64,000 bases of DNA from Tiliqua scincoides (lineage: Eukaryota; Chordata; Lepidosauria; Squamata; Scincidae), in contig NC_089821.1 of NCBI RefSeq assembly GCF_035046505.1, positions 314,075,368-314,139,367 of the forward strand. Reading direction: 5' to 3'. Under the pieces are notes generated by a model, which was not told where the DNA came from, did not search any database, and worked only from the letters and a program-made list of their open reading frames with translations. Of this stretch, positions 11,216 through 22,842 are shown in pieces. The first letter of the stretch is position 1. Each line of letters starts with the position of its first letter. Position numbers and translations under genes: made by a program.

Positions 11216-13150
11216 GCAGCAAAGTTCAAAAGCAAACTTTAAAAGTAAAGTTGAAAACAAACTCGGTAGGCAAGAATGGTGATCATCTGCAAGCTTTTAT
11301 TTGTTGCCAGCAACAGGCTTCTCAGGGACTCCTTGTCCAAAGTGGTGAGCAATGAGAGCTATGTGGGAACTCTCCTCCATCCTCAATAGCAATGTTTCAG
11401 TGTGGAGCAACTCATCCTCCAATAGCAATGTTTCAGTGTGAATCCTTGCTTTATATGGGATTCTGGCTTCTTTGTTTGAAAAATCTCACTGTCATTGACT
11501 GGGGGTTCATGACATCAGAAATGGAAACTTTCTTGGGATTGGCTACAAGATTACAAACATCTGATTGGTCAGTCTCAAGTTACTATTTCCTTTTATGGCA
11601 AATGCATACATATTTTAAAACCACTAGGTGGCACTGTTTACCCACTTATTGCAGGACTAATTTGAATTCCCTTTATCAAACAATGTAGATTCGCTATAAT
11701 CTAAACCTTCAGTTTTCTGTCATTCTCAGTATCTATATTAACTCAATTCAATACAAAACAAACTAAATTCCTACTGCAAACAAGGATTTTTAAGAGACTT
11801 TCTCTTTGTTAAATCCTGCTTTCTTTGTTAACTTTGAATTCAGACAGAGTTTCTCTGGAATGTCTTTGTTAATCAGGGCTTCTAATGATATTTTCCAGAT
11901 CAGGAGACACTCTTAGGAATACTTTTTGCTTATCTGTTCTTGTCCAGCTGATTTGTAGGTGTTTTGTATCTACCAAACACTATCTTTATCTGTCAAACAA
12001 GATAAACTATCTTTCCATTAAACTGCTTCTGACCTATGTATAACCCTCAGTTATCTGCTTTTGGTACCAAGAGAAACATAAATTTTCTGGTCACTCCCTA
12101 ACTCTCTGTATGTTATAATCTGCCTCTCTTTGAGTTATAATCTGTCTCTGTGTTGTGTTTAATCTTTCTTTGTAGTTTCCTAGTTCTAATTATAAGTCTT
12201 TAAATCTGTTACCTGAGTCTACAGAGTTCTTATCTATGAGATGCAATAAATTCTGAAAGACTTGGAGTTTTCAAGGTAACAGGGATGCAAGCTGAGACAG
12301 ACCCTGATTAGAGCTGGCTTTAAGGAGTATACCATGTTCCACAGTCTATGAGACAGACCTTTTGATTAATTAACTTTTGCCAGACATCTGCCTTCTCCAA
12401 TGTTATAGGGATACATTTTCAAACTAAAGGCTTTAAATAAAACTTAATAGCTTTCTCCTTTCTGTGTATTTCATGCTGTAATCTAACAGCTAAACTCTTT
12501 ACTGTGCCTTTATATATATTTTGATTATAATTCTAAGCAATAACTATTAAGGATTAAAAATATTTGGCTTGCATGCTAACTTAGTGATTTATTTGACACT
12601 TCCATGATGCTCTGGTGTGTTGCCTTTGTGTAATTAGCCTTAAACAGCTCTCCAGTGTTCATAACACTGTCCTTTTGAAAATATAATGTTTTAAAATGCA
12701 AAAATCCCTTCTCTCTAATGTGCTTTCTCTGTTAATAAGCAGGGAGTTTGAAGATGTCTGGAGTTTCCCAGCATCTTCCTCCCTAACATTCAGTGTGGGT
12801 AGCTGTTATCTGATGCTTTGGCTGTTTGACAGTAGCAAACATTCATTTGCTTAATTTATTGCTTGTCTACTGGCTGCAGCTTCAGAGATCAAAAATGCTC
12901 TCTTTGTTCTAAGCACTGCTAAGCATAATATTTTCCTATTTCTAACTAATTTAGCTATAAACACCCATTAACATTTGGTTCATTACCATTTGCATAAATG
13001 ATTGGTCTTTTATAGAAGACTTGGGGTGCTTTCCAGCAAGCTATGTTTTACATAGTTTAAGCAAAAGGGAGTATTTTCTGATTTAAAATGAAACTTAGTC
13101 TGTTCTGCCTAGCTTCATCCATCACTCTGACAATTAGCCTGATAGCTGGT
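11216..13150. other. 1.9-kb AT-rich island, possibly an unidentified insertion
   Basis: Base composition changes sharply from GC-rich to AT-rich at about 11,215 and back at about 13,150. There is no long frame except a 98-codon one at 11,392-11,688 that matches nothing I know. On the minus strand an AATAAAAGCTT word near 11,295 resembles a polyadenylation site, so an old insertion of LTR-like or other type is possible. The class is not established. Confidence 0.4.
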
Positions 13151-13410
13151 AATTCCAGCTAATTCTGGTGCTCTCTTCCGCACTCCTCCTGTCTCTGCTC
13201 TCTTGTGGGTTCCCAGGGAGGAGGTGAGGGTGGGCCTCCAAAAGTGTGTTGGGAATGTCTACCCTGCTAAGCCATCATTTGCATCACCCATCCAGAGAGT
13301 TTGCTGCTTTAAATGTCTGTACAGTTCAGTGGCTATTTTTTTTCTTCTTTTTCTCCTCCCTCTGTTGGAGTCCATGAAAGCCTGAGGTGCAGCTTGGGCT
13401 GAACACTGGA

Positions 13411-13412
<2 letters not shown>

Positions 13413-13458
<46 letters not shown>
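13413..13458 (+). repeat. (GT)n microsatellite, 23 units
   Basis: Uninterrupted gt dinucleotides, followed by a run of G. Confidence 0.98.
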
Positions 13459-13459
<1 letters not shown>

Positions 13460-13530
13460 GGGGGGGACACTGGGAGACTCCACAAGACTGGGAGCCCTCC
13501 CTTGCATCTGACATAGCCCATTTCTCAAAT

Positions 13531-14370
13531 CACCCCAAGATCTCTCTCCTGATCTGTCACAGACAGCTCAGAACCCATCAGCCTATATGTGAAGTTTTGA
13601 TTTTTCCCCCAATGTGCATGACCTTACACTTACTAACATTGAAGCGCATCTGCCATTTTGCTGCCCATTCTGCCAGTCTGGAGAGATCCTTCTGGAGCTC
13701 CTCACAATCACTTCTGGTCTTCACCACTCGGAAAAGTTTGGTGTCGTCTGCAAACTTTGCCACCTCACTGCTCAACCCTGTCTCCAGCTCATTTATGAAC
13801 AGGTTGAAAAGCACCGGTCCCAGGACAGATCCTTGGGGCACACCACTCTCTCATTGAGATTGCCCATTGACACCCACTCTCTCCTTCCTGATCTTCAACC
13901 AGTTCCCAATCCAGGAGAGGACCTGCCCTCTAATTCTCTGAATGTGGAGTTTTCTCAGTAGCCTTTGGTGAGGGGCCGTATCAAACGCCTTCTGAAAGTC
14001 CAGATATATATAATGTCCACGGTTTCTCCCACATCCACATGCCTGTTGACCTTTTCAAAGAATTCTATAAGGTTCATGAGGCAAGACTTACCCTTACAGA
14101 AGCCATGCTGATTCTCCCTCAGTAAGGCCTGTTCATCTATGTGTTTTGAGATCCTATCTTTGATGAGGCATTCCACCATCTTACCCGGTATAGATGTTAG
14201 GCTGACCAGCCTATAGTTTCCCGGGTCTCCCCTCTTTCCCTTTTTAAAGATCGGCATGACATTTGCTATCCTCCAATCTTCCGGGATTGTGCCCATATTG
14301 AGGGACAAGTTGCATATTTTAGTCAAGAGATCAGCAATTTCATTCTTCAATTCCTTAATAACTCTTGATT
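13531..14370 (-). mobile_element. CR1 LINE, 5' half in inverted orientation (twin-priming structure)
   Basis: The minus strand reads the N-terminal and central RT of the CR1 family: KELKNEIADLLTKICNLSL, DWRIANVMPIFKKG, SLTSIPGKMVECLIK, then [19 protein letters not shown] and KFADDTKLF. It stops just after LSVTDQERDLGV. The following plus-strand block (14370-15229) continues the same element toward its 3' end. The two blocks share about 80 bp of element sequence. A scrap of CR1 3' UTR in minus orientation (13497-13530) adjoins it. Confidence 0.85.
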
Positions 14371-15229
14371 GGGGCAAGAAATCAAAACTTTAGATAAAGG
14401 ATGATGGGTTCTGAGCTGTCTGTGACAGATCAGGAGAGAGATCATGGGGTGGTGGTGGACAGGTCGATGAAAGTGTCGACCCAATGTGCAGCAGCAGTGA
14501 AGAAGGCCAATTCTATGCTGGGGATCATTAGGAAAGGTATTGAGAACAAAACAGCTAATATTATAATGCTGTTGTACAAATTGATGGTAAGGCCTCACCT
14601 GGAGTGTCCAGTTCTGGTCGCCGCATCTCAAAAAAGACATAGTGGAAATGGAAAAGGTGCAAAAGAGAGCGACTAAGATGATTACGGGGCTGGGGCACCT
14701 TCCTTATGAGGAAAGGCTATGGCGTTTGGGCCTCTTCAGCCTAGAAAAGAGGCACCTGAGGGGGGACATGTTTGAGACATACAAAATTATGCAGGGGATG
14801 GACAGAGTGGATAGAGAGATGCTCTTTACACTCTCACAAAACACCAGAACCAGGGGACATCCACTAAAATTGAGTGTTGGGAGAGTTAGAACAGACAAAA
14901 GAAAATATTTCTTTACTCAGCGTGTGGTTGGTCTGTGGAACTCCTTGCCACAGGATGTGGTGATGGCGTCTGGCCTGGATGCCTTTAAAAGGGGATTGGA
15001 CAAGTTTCTGGAGGAAAAATCCATTACAGGTTACAAGCCATGATGTGTATGTGCAACCTCCTGATTTTAGAAATGGGCTATGTCAGATGCAAGGAAGGGC
15101 ACCAGGATGCAGGTCTCTTGTTATCTGGTGTGCTCCCTGGGGCATTTGGTGGGCTGCTGTGAGATACAGGAAGCTGGACTAGATGGGCCTCTGGCCTGAT
15201 CCAGTGGGGCTGTTCTTGTTCTTAATCTC
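14370..15229 (+). mobile_element. CR1 LINE, 3' half in sense orientation
   Basis: Begins within the element at the GAKNQNF region and runs through VVVDRSMKVSTQCAAAVKKA, KVQKRATKMITGLGHLPYEE and LDAFKRGLDKFLEEKS to the single-unit 3' UTR ending gttcttgttcttaatct. Together with the inverted block at 13531-14370 it forms one insertion in head-to-head arrangement. A one-base length change breaks the RT frame near 14,640. Confidence 0.88.
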
Positions 15230-15924
15230 TATCTGACTTGGGGCCCAATCCTAACCAACTTTTCAGCAGCAGTGCAGCCGCAAAGCATCCCCAACATAAG
15301 GGAACAAATGTTCTGTCCATTGCACAGATCTGGTCCATTGCACAGGATCTTCCCTGCTTTTCTCATGGCTTTTTTTTAAACAGAAGAGAAGTAACTCTTC
15401 CTGCTGCCTCCCCAGAGCTTGCTGATGCAGGTGCCCTGCTGTTTTTTTATTGGCTAGCCAGCCACTCTGCTTTTTTTTTTAATTGGAAGACACCCATGAT
15501 TACAGCCTAACCTGCTGGAAACTCTTCCTGATGCTTCCCCAGAGACTGATGACACAGGCATCCTGCTGTTTGTTTTGCCCCATTGGAAGTCAGCCACGAT
15601 TACAGCAAATCGGCTGCTGTCTGCTTCAGATGAGTATTGTAATGGGCGGGGGGTGCTGCTGCTTAATCTCGATGACTGTGCTAGAGAAGAAGAAAAAAGA
15701 ACTTGTTGGGTCCTTGTTTTTTTTCCCTGTTTGGGTCTGGTGAGGCTCTGTCCCCCATGCCTGCACGTCACTGACAGACACCACCTCCCTTTTTCTGATA
15801 ATTTGGCTCAGAGATTTGAGAAGTCTTGAGTCAAGACTTGAGATTTGAGAATTTGAGTAAGGACTTGAGATTTGACGAGACTCGAAGGTAGAAACATGAG
15901 ACTTGACTTGAGACGGGGTTAGCG
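15230..15924. other. Repeat-rich, no gene
   Basis: Starts with a third GGGCCCAATCCTA-type repeat (15,240-15,320). It then has a partly duplicated segment (cctgctggaaactcttcctgatgc and relatives, 15,390-15,610) and a run of ttgag/cttga words at 15,800-15,910. Confidence 0.5.
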
Positions 15925-16705
15925 CAGCGGTCTCCAAACTTTTCAGCACAAGGGCCGCGTTGTATATCTGACACAGTGTCAAGGGCCAGAAAATAAATAA
16001 ATAATACATACACGGAGAACCAATGTGCTGCGAGTTTGATTGAATACAATCTGTGGCTGGAGATGGAAGAAGGAGGGGGTCGGGGGGCAGATGTGATAGG
16101 CCAGGACGAGGGAGGAATGAATTTTGAAAAAGTATCAAGCGACCTACGATGCCAGTCTCAAATTTCTTTTTATCTCAGGTTCTACTCCGTATAAGTTTAA
16201 CATAGACATTCACTTTAATTTATATTGATATTCCAGGTCTCCCAGCATTGGTATAGATCTCATTCAGCCAATAGAGGTGCTGAATGTAATGCAGCCATTT
16301 TCAACCACTGTGCCGTGGCACATTGGTGTGCCACGAGTGGTCCACAGGTGTGCCACGGGAATCTGGGGGAAAGGTCATTTATTACTAGGGCAAATGGGAG
16401 ATGTGAGCCCCCACTGGCAGCATGATGCGCCTTGTCAATTGACAAAAACCTGGTGGTGTGCCTTGACCATTTTAGTGCCTCGTCAGTGTGCCAAGAGGTG
16501 AAAAATGTTTAAAATCACTGATGTAATGCAATCTAATACAATCAGCACCTCTAGTGGCTGAATGAGGAATATTCCCATGCTGGGAAACCTGGAAGTGCAC
16601 CTTTTGAGCTATTTTTAGCTCTGAGATGCAGGGAAAACTCTGAGACCAGATAAAATCCTCCAGAGGGCTGAATGTGGTCCCCGGGCGGGAGTTTCGAGAC
16701 CCCTG
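15925..16705 (+). mobile_element. hAT-type MITE with a second hAT nested inside
   Basis: Ends are CAGCGGTCTCCAAACTTTT and, on the opposite strand, CAGGGGTCTCGAAACTCC: good terminal inverted repeats. Flanking octamers ggttagcg (15917-15924) and ggatagag (16706-16713) match at 6 of 8 positions, as expected for an old hAT duplication. There is no transposase frame. A related left end occurs at 34,931. Confidence 0.75.
16292..16520 (+). mobile_element. 229-bp hAT MITE nested in the larger hAT
   Basis: Starts CAGCCATTTTCAACCACTG and ends aaaatcactg, giving short inverted termini. It is flanked by a perfect 8-bp duplication atgtaatg at 16284-16291 and 16521-16528. The interior has gtgccgtggcac-type inverted words. 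It is younger than the element it sits in. Confidence 0.88.
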
Positions 16706-16985
16706 GGATAGAGGCTTGTACACATCACTGCTAATGACTCAGTTTATTCCAGATCAGGAAGTTTCCAGGATGCGACTTTGGCTCACAGGGTCAAATGTGC
16801 AGCATGAGCCAGGTGCAGCTGCCCATGGAATTTCCTGGGAGGCAAGCAATGCTCCTTTCAAACCAGCATTACTCTTGGCCCGTAGAACTGAGGCCACTCG
16901 CCGTCAGCCTGAAACAATGTGTTTGGCCTGGAACATGCTGCCTTGAACCATGAACCAGGCACCTAGAACCATGCCCTTACATATA

Positions 16986-17362
16986 CAGGTGGGACCTCGG
17001 TATCCACAGAGGATCTGTTCTCGAACCCCCCTCCAGTGGATATCAAAAATCATGGATAATCGCATCTGTGATCTTCGGCCCCTTAAACTCTTTGAAGGGG
17101 ACCAGAGCACAGCCCTTCCCCAGCTCTCAGAAAGCCTTATATAGCACAAAAAAATCACTTCCTGTTTCCGTCAGAAACACTAACGAAGTGGTGTTTCTTT
17201 GACCGAAAAGGCCATTTTGAAGCCCACAGAGGCCGTGGGCAGATGCAAGTGGCCTTTGTGGATGTCAGAAAGCCCTCAGGAGGGCTCAGGTGGGGCCAAG
17301 TCTGGCTCAATACAGGTCCAGATCTGTGGATAAACAATCTGCAGATATGGAGGCCCCACCTG
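16986..17362 (+). mobile_element. Tc1/mariner-like MITE (TA-flanked)
   Basis: Termini CAGGTGGGACCTCGGTATCC and, on the opposite strand, CAGGTGGGGCCTCCATATCT form inverted repeats. They are bounded by TA dinucleotides at 16984-16985 and 17363-17364. At 377 bp with no frame it is non-autonomous. A decayed relative lies at 50,318-50,850. Confidence 0.75.
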
Positions 17363-17369
17363 TACATAT

Positions 17370-18334
17370 ATGTACACATCAAGGACCAGAAATAAAAAAA
17401 TTTTCACTGGTACCACTTTGCCCCACAGCACGTTGGGAGCAGATGGTTCAAGCTTGGACTCTGGAGACCCCTCTCAGTCCTTGACCTCCCCCTCAGTCTT
17501 GTCCTTGCCAGACAAGATTAGCCTGCCTGCCTTAAGGGTGGCACACACAGCCGGCCCAGCCATGAGGCAACATGCTGTGGCTTTGCATCTCCAGCAGTAG
17601 ATGAGGGGGGATGAGAGGGCAGTGGATCTGGGAGTCCCTTCCCCCAAAGTCTGTCCCCACCTCCTTCCAGCCCGTCCCAGACGCGAGCAGCTTCCCGCTC
17701 ACTTGTGCCTCCTCACCCTGTTCCATCACACAGTTTCCCCAAACCCAGCACTGAGCACTGCGGGGGTCTTTTTACTGTACAGTGGCAGGGGTGGACTTGA
17801 GGAGGCTCCAGGCTGCTTCCCCATCACGTTGCGCCACCCAACAAGCAGAATTGAGCAGACACCGTTTCGCAACTGTCACCAGTCCAGCCGCAGAAGCTTT
17901 GTTAGTGCCGGTGGAGAGGCACAGTCCTGCTTTACAGCAAGGACAGCACTGCTCCTGTGCCATCTGGCACCCTCATGGTGAGTCCACATGCCCCGTGACT
18001 CCAGGGAGTCTGTAGCCAGGGCGCCCTCTCCTCTGGCAGGTGGCAGATTTTGCCTGCCTGCGATTCAGAGACAGGACAAGCATCGGCAAAGGGAACCTTT
18101 GTGGGGCAGGCAGTTCTCAGCTTCATCTGAGACACAAAATCAACCCCGTCTCATTTCACAGCCTTCCAGCGAGTTGAGCACACAATATTCATTGTGGCAG
18201 AGCCTCCCCAAACTCTGGCCAAGTTATTTGGACTGTTAATATCTGCAAGGCAGCAGTGCCCTCTCCTGGCATGAGAAGCAAATTTGGTTTGAGGTTCTGG
18301 GTCTCCTGCCACCCACCCCCTTCAAGAGCCAGAA
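17370..18334. other. No recognised feature
   Basis: Unique-looking sequence of moderate GC. No exon or repeat was recognised. The last part (18,180-18,240) is AT-richer. Confidence 0.45.
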
Positions 18335-19558
18335 GCAGACCGTGGGGGGATCTTTAAAAAGGTCCCTGTGCCTCGCAAACCTTTTAGAATTCTTTGAAAA
18401 GGCCAACAGGCATGTGGCTGAGGGAGAATCGCATCTGGAATTATATCTGGATTATATATCTGGACTTTCAGAAGGCGTTGGACATGGTCCCTCACCAAAG
18501 GCTGCTGAGGAAACTCCACAGGGAATTAGAGGGCAGGTCCCCTCCTAGATTGGGAACAGGTAGAAGACCAGGAAACAGAGAGTGGGTGTCAATGGCAATT
18601 TTCACAAAGGAGAGAGGTGGAAAGTGGAGTGCCCCAAGGATCTGTCCTGGGACCGGTGCTTTTCAACCTCTTCATAAATGACCTGGAGGCAGGGCTAAGC
18701 AGCAAGGTGGCCAAGTTTGCAGATGACACCAAACTTTTCTGAGTGGTGAAGACCAGAAGAGATTGTGAAGAGCTCCAGAAGGATCTCTCCAAACTGGGAA
18801 ACTGGGCAGCAAAATGGCAGATGTATTTCGATGTCAGTAAGTGCAAAGTCATGCACATTGCGGCAAAGAATCAAAACTTCACATATAGGCTAATGGCTTC
18901 TGAGCTGTCTGAGACAGATAGGAGAGAGATCTTGGGGTCTTTGTGGACAGCTCGATGAAAGTGTCAACCCAATGTGTGGTGGCAGTGAAGAAGGCCAATT
19001 CTATGCTTGGGATCATTAGAAAAGGTATTGAGAATAATACAGCTAAAATTGTAATGCTGTTGCACAAATCTATGGTAAGGCCACACCTGGAGTATTGTGT
19101 CCAGTTCCGGTCGCCACATCTCAAAAATGATATAGTGGAAATCGAAAAAGTACAGAAGAAACCAAAATGATTCCTGGGCTGGGGCACCTTCCTTATGAGG
19201 AAAGGTTACAGCGTTTGGGCCTCTTCAGCCTAGTAAAGAGGCACCTGAGGGGGGACATGTTTGAGACATACAAAATTATGCAGGGGCTGGATAGAGTAGA
19301 TAGAGAGAGGCTCTTTTCCTTCTCACACAACAGTAGAACCAGGGGACATTCACTAAAGTTGAGTGTTGGGAGAGTTAGTACAGGCAAAAGAAAATATTTC
19401 TTCACCCAGCGTGTAATTAGTATGTGGAACGTCTTGCCACAAAAGGAGTGATGGCATCTTGCCTAAATGCCTTTAAGAGCGAATTGGACAAATTTCTGGA
19501 GGAAAAGTTCAACAAGGGTTACAAGCCATGGTAGGTATGTGCAAGCTCCTGGTTTTAG
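18335..19558 (+). mobile_element. CR1 LINE, 5'-truncated, interrupted by an LTR element
   Basis: Starts within the RT (LEFFEKANRHVAEGE), includes a GPVLFNLF region and [10 protein letters not shown], and continues to the 3' UTR at about 19,540. The UTR breaks off at 19,558 and resumes at 21,867-22,017, so this copy was in place before the 2.3-kb insertion between them. Several small frame changes and a stop inside the RT show it is not functional. Confidence 0.82.
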
Positions 19559-21866
19559 AGTGTCGCAGAGGGAGTGCAGTAAATGAATACAATTATGATG
19601 TAGCGGCTTATTTTTAAAAGTAGCCTGGGCTAAATTATTAGTTGCTACAGCCTTTAGCACATACAGATTATTTAACGTGGTGCCCTGTGCAGTAATTTCT
19701 CCGTTCTTCTTTATAGTGCACACACCCCCTGGGAAGCTCACTTCGTAGCCTTGCTGGTCAAGGCAAGAGACACTAAGCAAGTTATGCTGCAGGGCAGGAA
19801 CACAAAGCATCCCTGTTAAAGGCTTACCCAAACAGGGTACAAACACCGTTCCCTCGCCCTGCATAGGGGAGCAAACTTCATTTGCCAAGTTCACATGTGG
19901 CAGTGGGTTCCAGCGAAGCAAACAAGGCTGGATCGTTTGGGTCATGTGTTGGCTGGCATCGCTGTTAACAAGCTACATGTCTTGGGCGTTGTCTGCTGTT
20001 TTCACTACAGCAAGCTGGGTCCTTCCAGTCCTCTTCTCTGAAGTGAAGCTCTTCTCCTCTGGGGCTTTGGCTTTCTTTGCCTTACAGAACTTTATGAGGT
20101 GGTTACTTGAGCCACACCTGTAGCACTTCTTGGCAGTATGCACTCTGGACGTCTCTTCCTCTGCAGCCTGAGCTGTAGTTTTACGTGGCCTTGGCACATC
20201 ACTGGTATCTTTGCTCTGGCCAAGCAGATTATCTGCTCTTTTCTGCTCTTCTTCAAGCAGCTGACCAGTAAGATAAGCCAGAGTCAAATTACGTTGTGGC
20301 AAGGACTCCAGAGCAGTAACAAGCACATCTCATGACTCATCAAGCAAGCTCTGGATGATAAAAACGTTAGGCAGCTCAGGGAAGTGAACATCTTTCTCTT
20401 CTAACTCCTGGAAAATCTGCTTTATCAGTTGCAGGTGGTCAGCCACACAGCCTCCCGGCTGAAAGTGAAGCCAGTACAATTTTTGGGTCAGGCTTATTTT
20501 AGAAGCAGCAGAGTCTCTGACACAAATCTGACACAGAGTCTCCCAGCAAATGCTTGCAGAGGTGATTCTTTTCACATGAATCAATTGGCTGTTCTCTAGG
20601 CACAACACAACTGTAGCTAGTGCCTTATCATTTTGCCTTAAGTCCTCCTCCTCCTCCAGCTGTTTAGGAGCATTGGACACAATCCCCTGTTGGAAAGATT
20701 CTCAGATTCTTTTACTGACGCAATGCCAAACAGTCACAGACCTTTTAAAAGGGTTTGGAGGCTTTATTTCTACATAGTAAGTGAATTACGCAAGCCAATT
20801 GATTCAGTTTGGATACAAATGTTCACTCTTTGTTTCCCATCCTGTTTCTCAAAGAACCACACCCAGAAAATCACACTAAATAACATGAGATAAACAAGCT
20901 ACCCATGTGACACTGTATGTCACTTCCACCTCCTTATTGGGCCTATTACGACAGGTTTGGTGCATGGTCCCAGCTCGAATTAGGAGGTCATTCTGCCCTG
21001 CATCCCAAAATATTCCTGGCCCACAACTTTGGTTATACAAGGTCCTGGAATTTTCCCTTTGGGAAAGTTATGATCTACACGTTCTGCCAATCATTACCTC
21101 TTTAGGTCACTTTGACATAATGACCCTCCTATCCTGTTTTTGAGGGGAACAACAGTCATTCTCTTGGTTCCAATTTCAGTTATTTTTCTTAAACTAGAGA
21201 AGATAAGTTAACCCTCTAAAATCTCTATCACCCCACAGCAATTCTCTCCGGAAGTACAGCTCCATTGGATAACTCCACGCTGAGTAATTAGAGCCATTCA
21301 GACAGCACAGGGGAAACCCTGTTGGTGCTGTAACAGACTGCATTTTAGCTGCTGATATAATGTCCTTGCCCCTCCTGGGCTTGCAAGGTAAATCAACTCA
21401 CCAGGTGTGAAGCCTCAGTGTAATTTTGAAGCTGCTGCCTCCGGGCCCATAACCTGTCGAGGAGGGAGTAGCTCCTTATCTGGTTGTCCAGTGGAATGCA
21501 TCTTCAAGGACACAGGCCACAACGTAGAGAGTACACAGACACAAGGCAATCCATCACCATTTCAGTCTGTATTTACAAATTTACAACTACAGCATAGCAA
21601 AGCAGAGAGGAGAGGAGACAGTAATTTCACAACACACATGACCACCAACAACCCACAAATGAGGGCGTTCACAGTCTCTTATAAAGCTCTGTGCACAAAT
21701 CAAGGTGGGTGGTTCCTCCTCCTCCTACCACACCTTGTCTCATAATGCATGACTTATCAGCTAGCTCGCTTTACACCTGAGACCTAGTGACTCAGCACTT
21801 CACATACATTAAGCCCTACCTTATTCAGGTCTATAAATTTCACCTAAGTTATGTTCTAATCCTATC
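19559..21866 (-). mobile_element. Ty1/copia-type LTR retrotransposon fossil
   Basis: The minus strand between about 20,690 and 19,560 shows parts of a copia gag-pol in order: a UBN2-like gag region (SKISLTQKLYWLHFQPGG), a zinc knuckle of C-X2-C-X4-H-X4-C form in CYRCGSSNHLIKFC, and the start of the protease/pre-integrase region with PALQHNLLSVSCLDQQG. The remainder (20,700-21,866) has no recognised coding part and may hold LTR and leader. The two LTRs could not be delimited. It is incomplete and broken, inserted into the 3' UTR of a CR1 copy and therefore younger than that copy. Confidence 0.7.
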
Positions 21867-22017
21867 TGACTGCCAGATGCAGGGGAGGGCACCAGGATGC
21901 AAGTTGTGTCTGTTGTCTGGTGTGCTCCCTGAGGCATTTGGTGGGCCACTGTGAGATACAGGAAACTGGACTAGATGGACCTTTGGCTTGATCCAGTGGA
22001 GCTCTTCTTATGTTCTT
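21867..22017 (+). mobile_element. 3' tail of the interrupted CR1 copy
   Basis: Resumes with ccagatgcaggggagggcac and ends in the family terminus gttcttatg. It continues the copy that starts at 18,335. Confidence 0.8.
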
Positions 22018-22233
22018 ATGACACAGTCCCTCACCAAAGGCTGCTGAGAAAACTTCTTGGTTCAGGGAATTAGAGGGCTGGTCCTCTTCTGGATTAAGAA
22101 CTGGTTGAGGACCAGGAAGCAGAGAGTGAGTGTCAATGGGCAATTTTCATAATGGAGACAGGTGAAAAGTGGTGTGCCCCAGGTATCTGTCCTGGGACTG
22201 GTGCTTTTCAACCTGTTCATAAATTATCTAGAG

Positions 22234-22571
22234 CAGTGTTTCTCAAATTGTGGGTTGGGACTCAGTAGGTGGGTTGCGAGCCAGTTTCAGGTGGGTCCTT
22301 ATTCATTTTAATATTTTATTTTTAAATATATTAGACTTGATGCTACCATGGTATATGGCTGCATTTGAGAAAATGTTCCAGATCTTAATTTTAATAGGCT
22401 ACCATGCATATGCTTCTAACAATGATAGTAAAAGGGACTTTCTCCTGGGTAAGTGTGGGTAGGATTGCAGTCTAAGATTGTAAATTTTCCTGCCTAATGA
22501 CATCACTTCTGGTAATGACATCACTTCTGGTGGGTCCTGATAGATTCTCATTCTAAAAAGTGGGCCCTGGT
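22234..22571 (+). mobile_element. hAT-type MITE inserted in CR1
   Basis: Left end CAGTGTTTCTCAAATTGTGG; interior with two copies of gacatcacttctggt. It stops at gtgggccctggtgc without the expected right terminus, so the right end is lost. It splits the CR1 reverse transcriptase between the INDLE and SSEVAKF regions. A related element has its right part at 61,800-61,922. Confidence 0.75.
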
Positions 22572-22842
22572 GCAGAGATAGGGATAAGCAGCGAGGTGGC
22601 CAAGTTTGCGGATGACACCAAACTTTTCCGAGTGGTGATGACCAGAAGCGACTATGAGGCGCTCCAGAAGAATCTCTCCAAATTGGGAGACTGGGCAGCA
22701 AAATGGCAGATGCGTTTCAATGTCAGTAAGTGTAAAGTCATGCGCATTGGGGCAAAAAATCAAAACTTTAGATATAGGCTGATGGGTTCTGAGCTGTCTG
22801 TGACAGATCAGGAGAGAGATCTTGGGGTGGTGGTGGACAGGT

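Noticed and set aside
20690-21400. LTR of the copia-type element
   Set aside because: A TGTTGG word lies near the edge, but no second copy or matching terminus was found, so no LTR is claimed.
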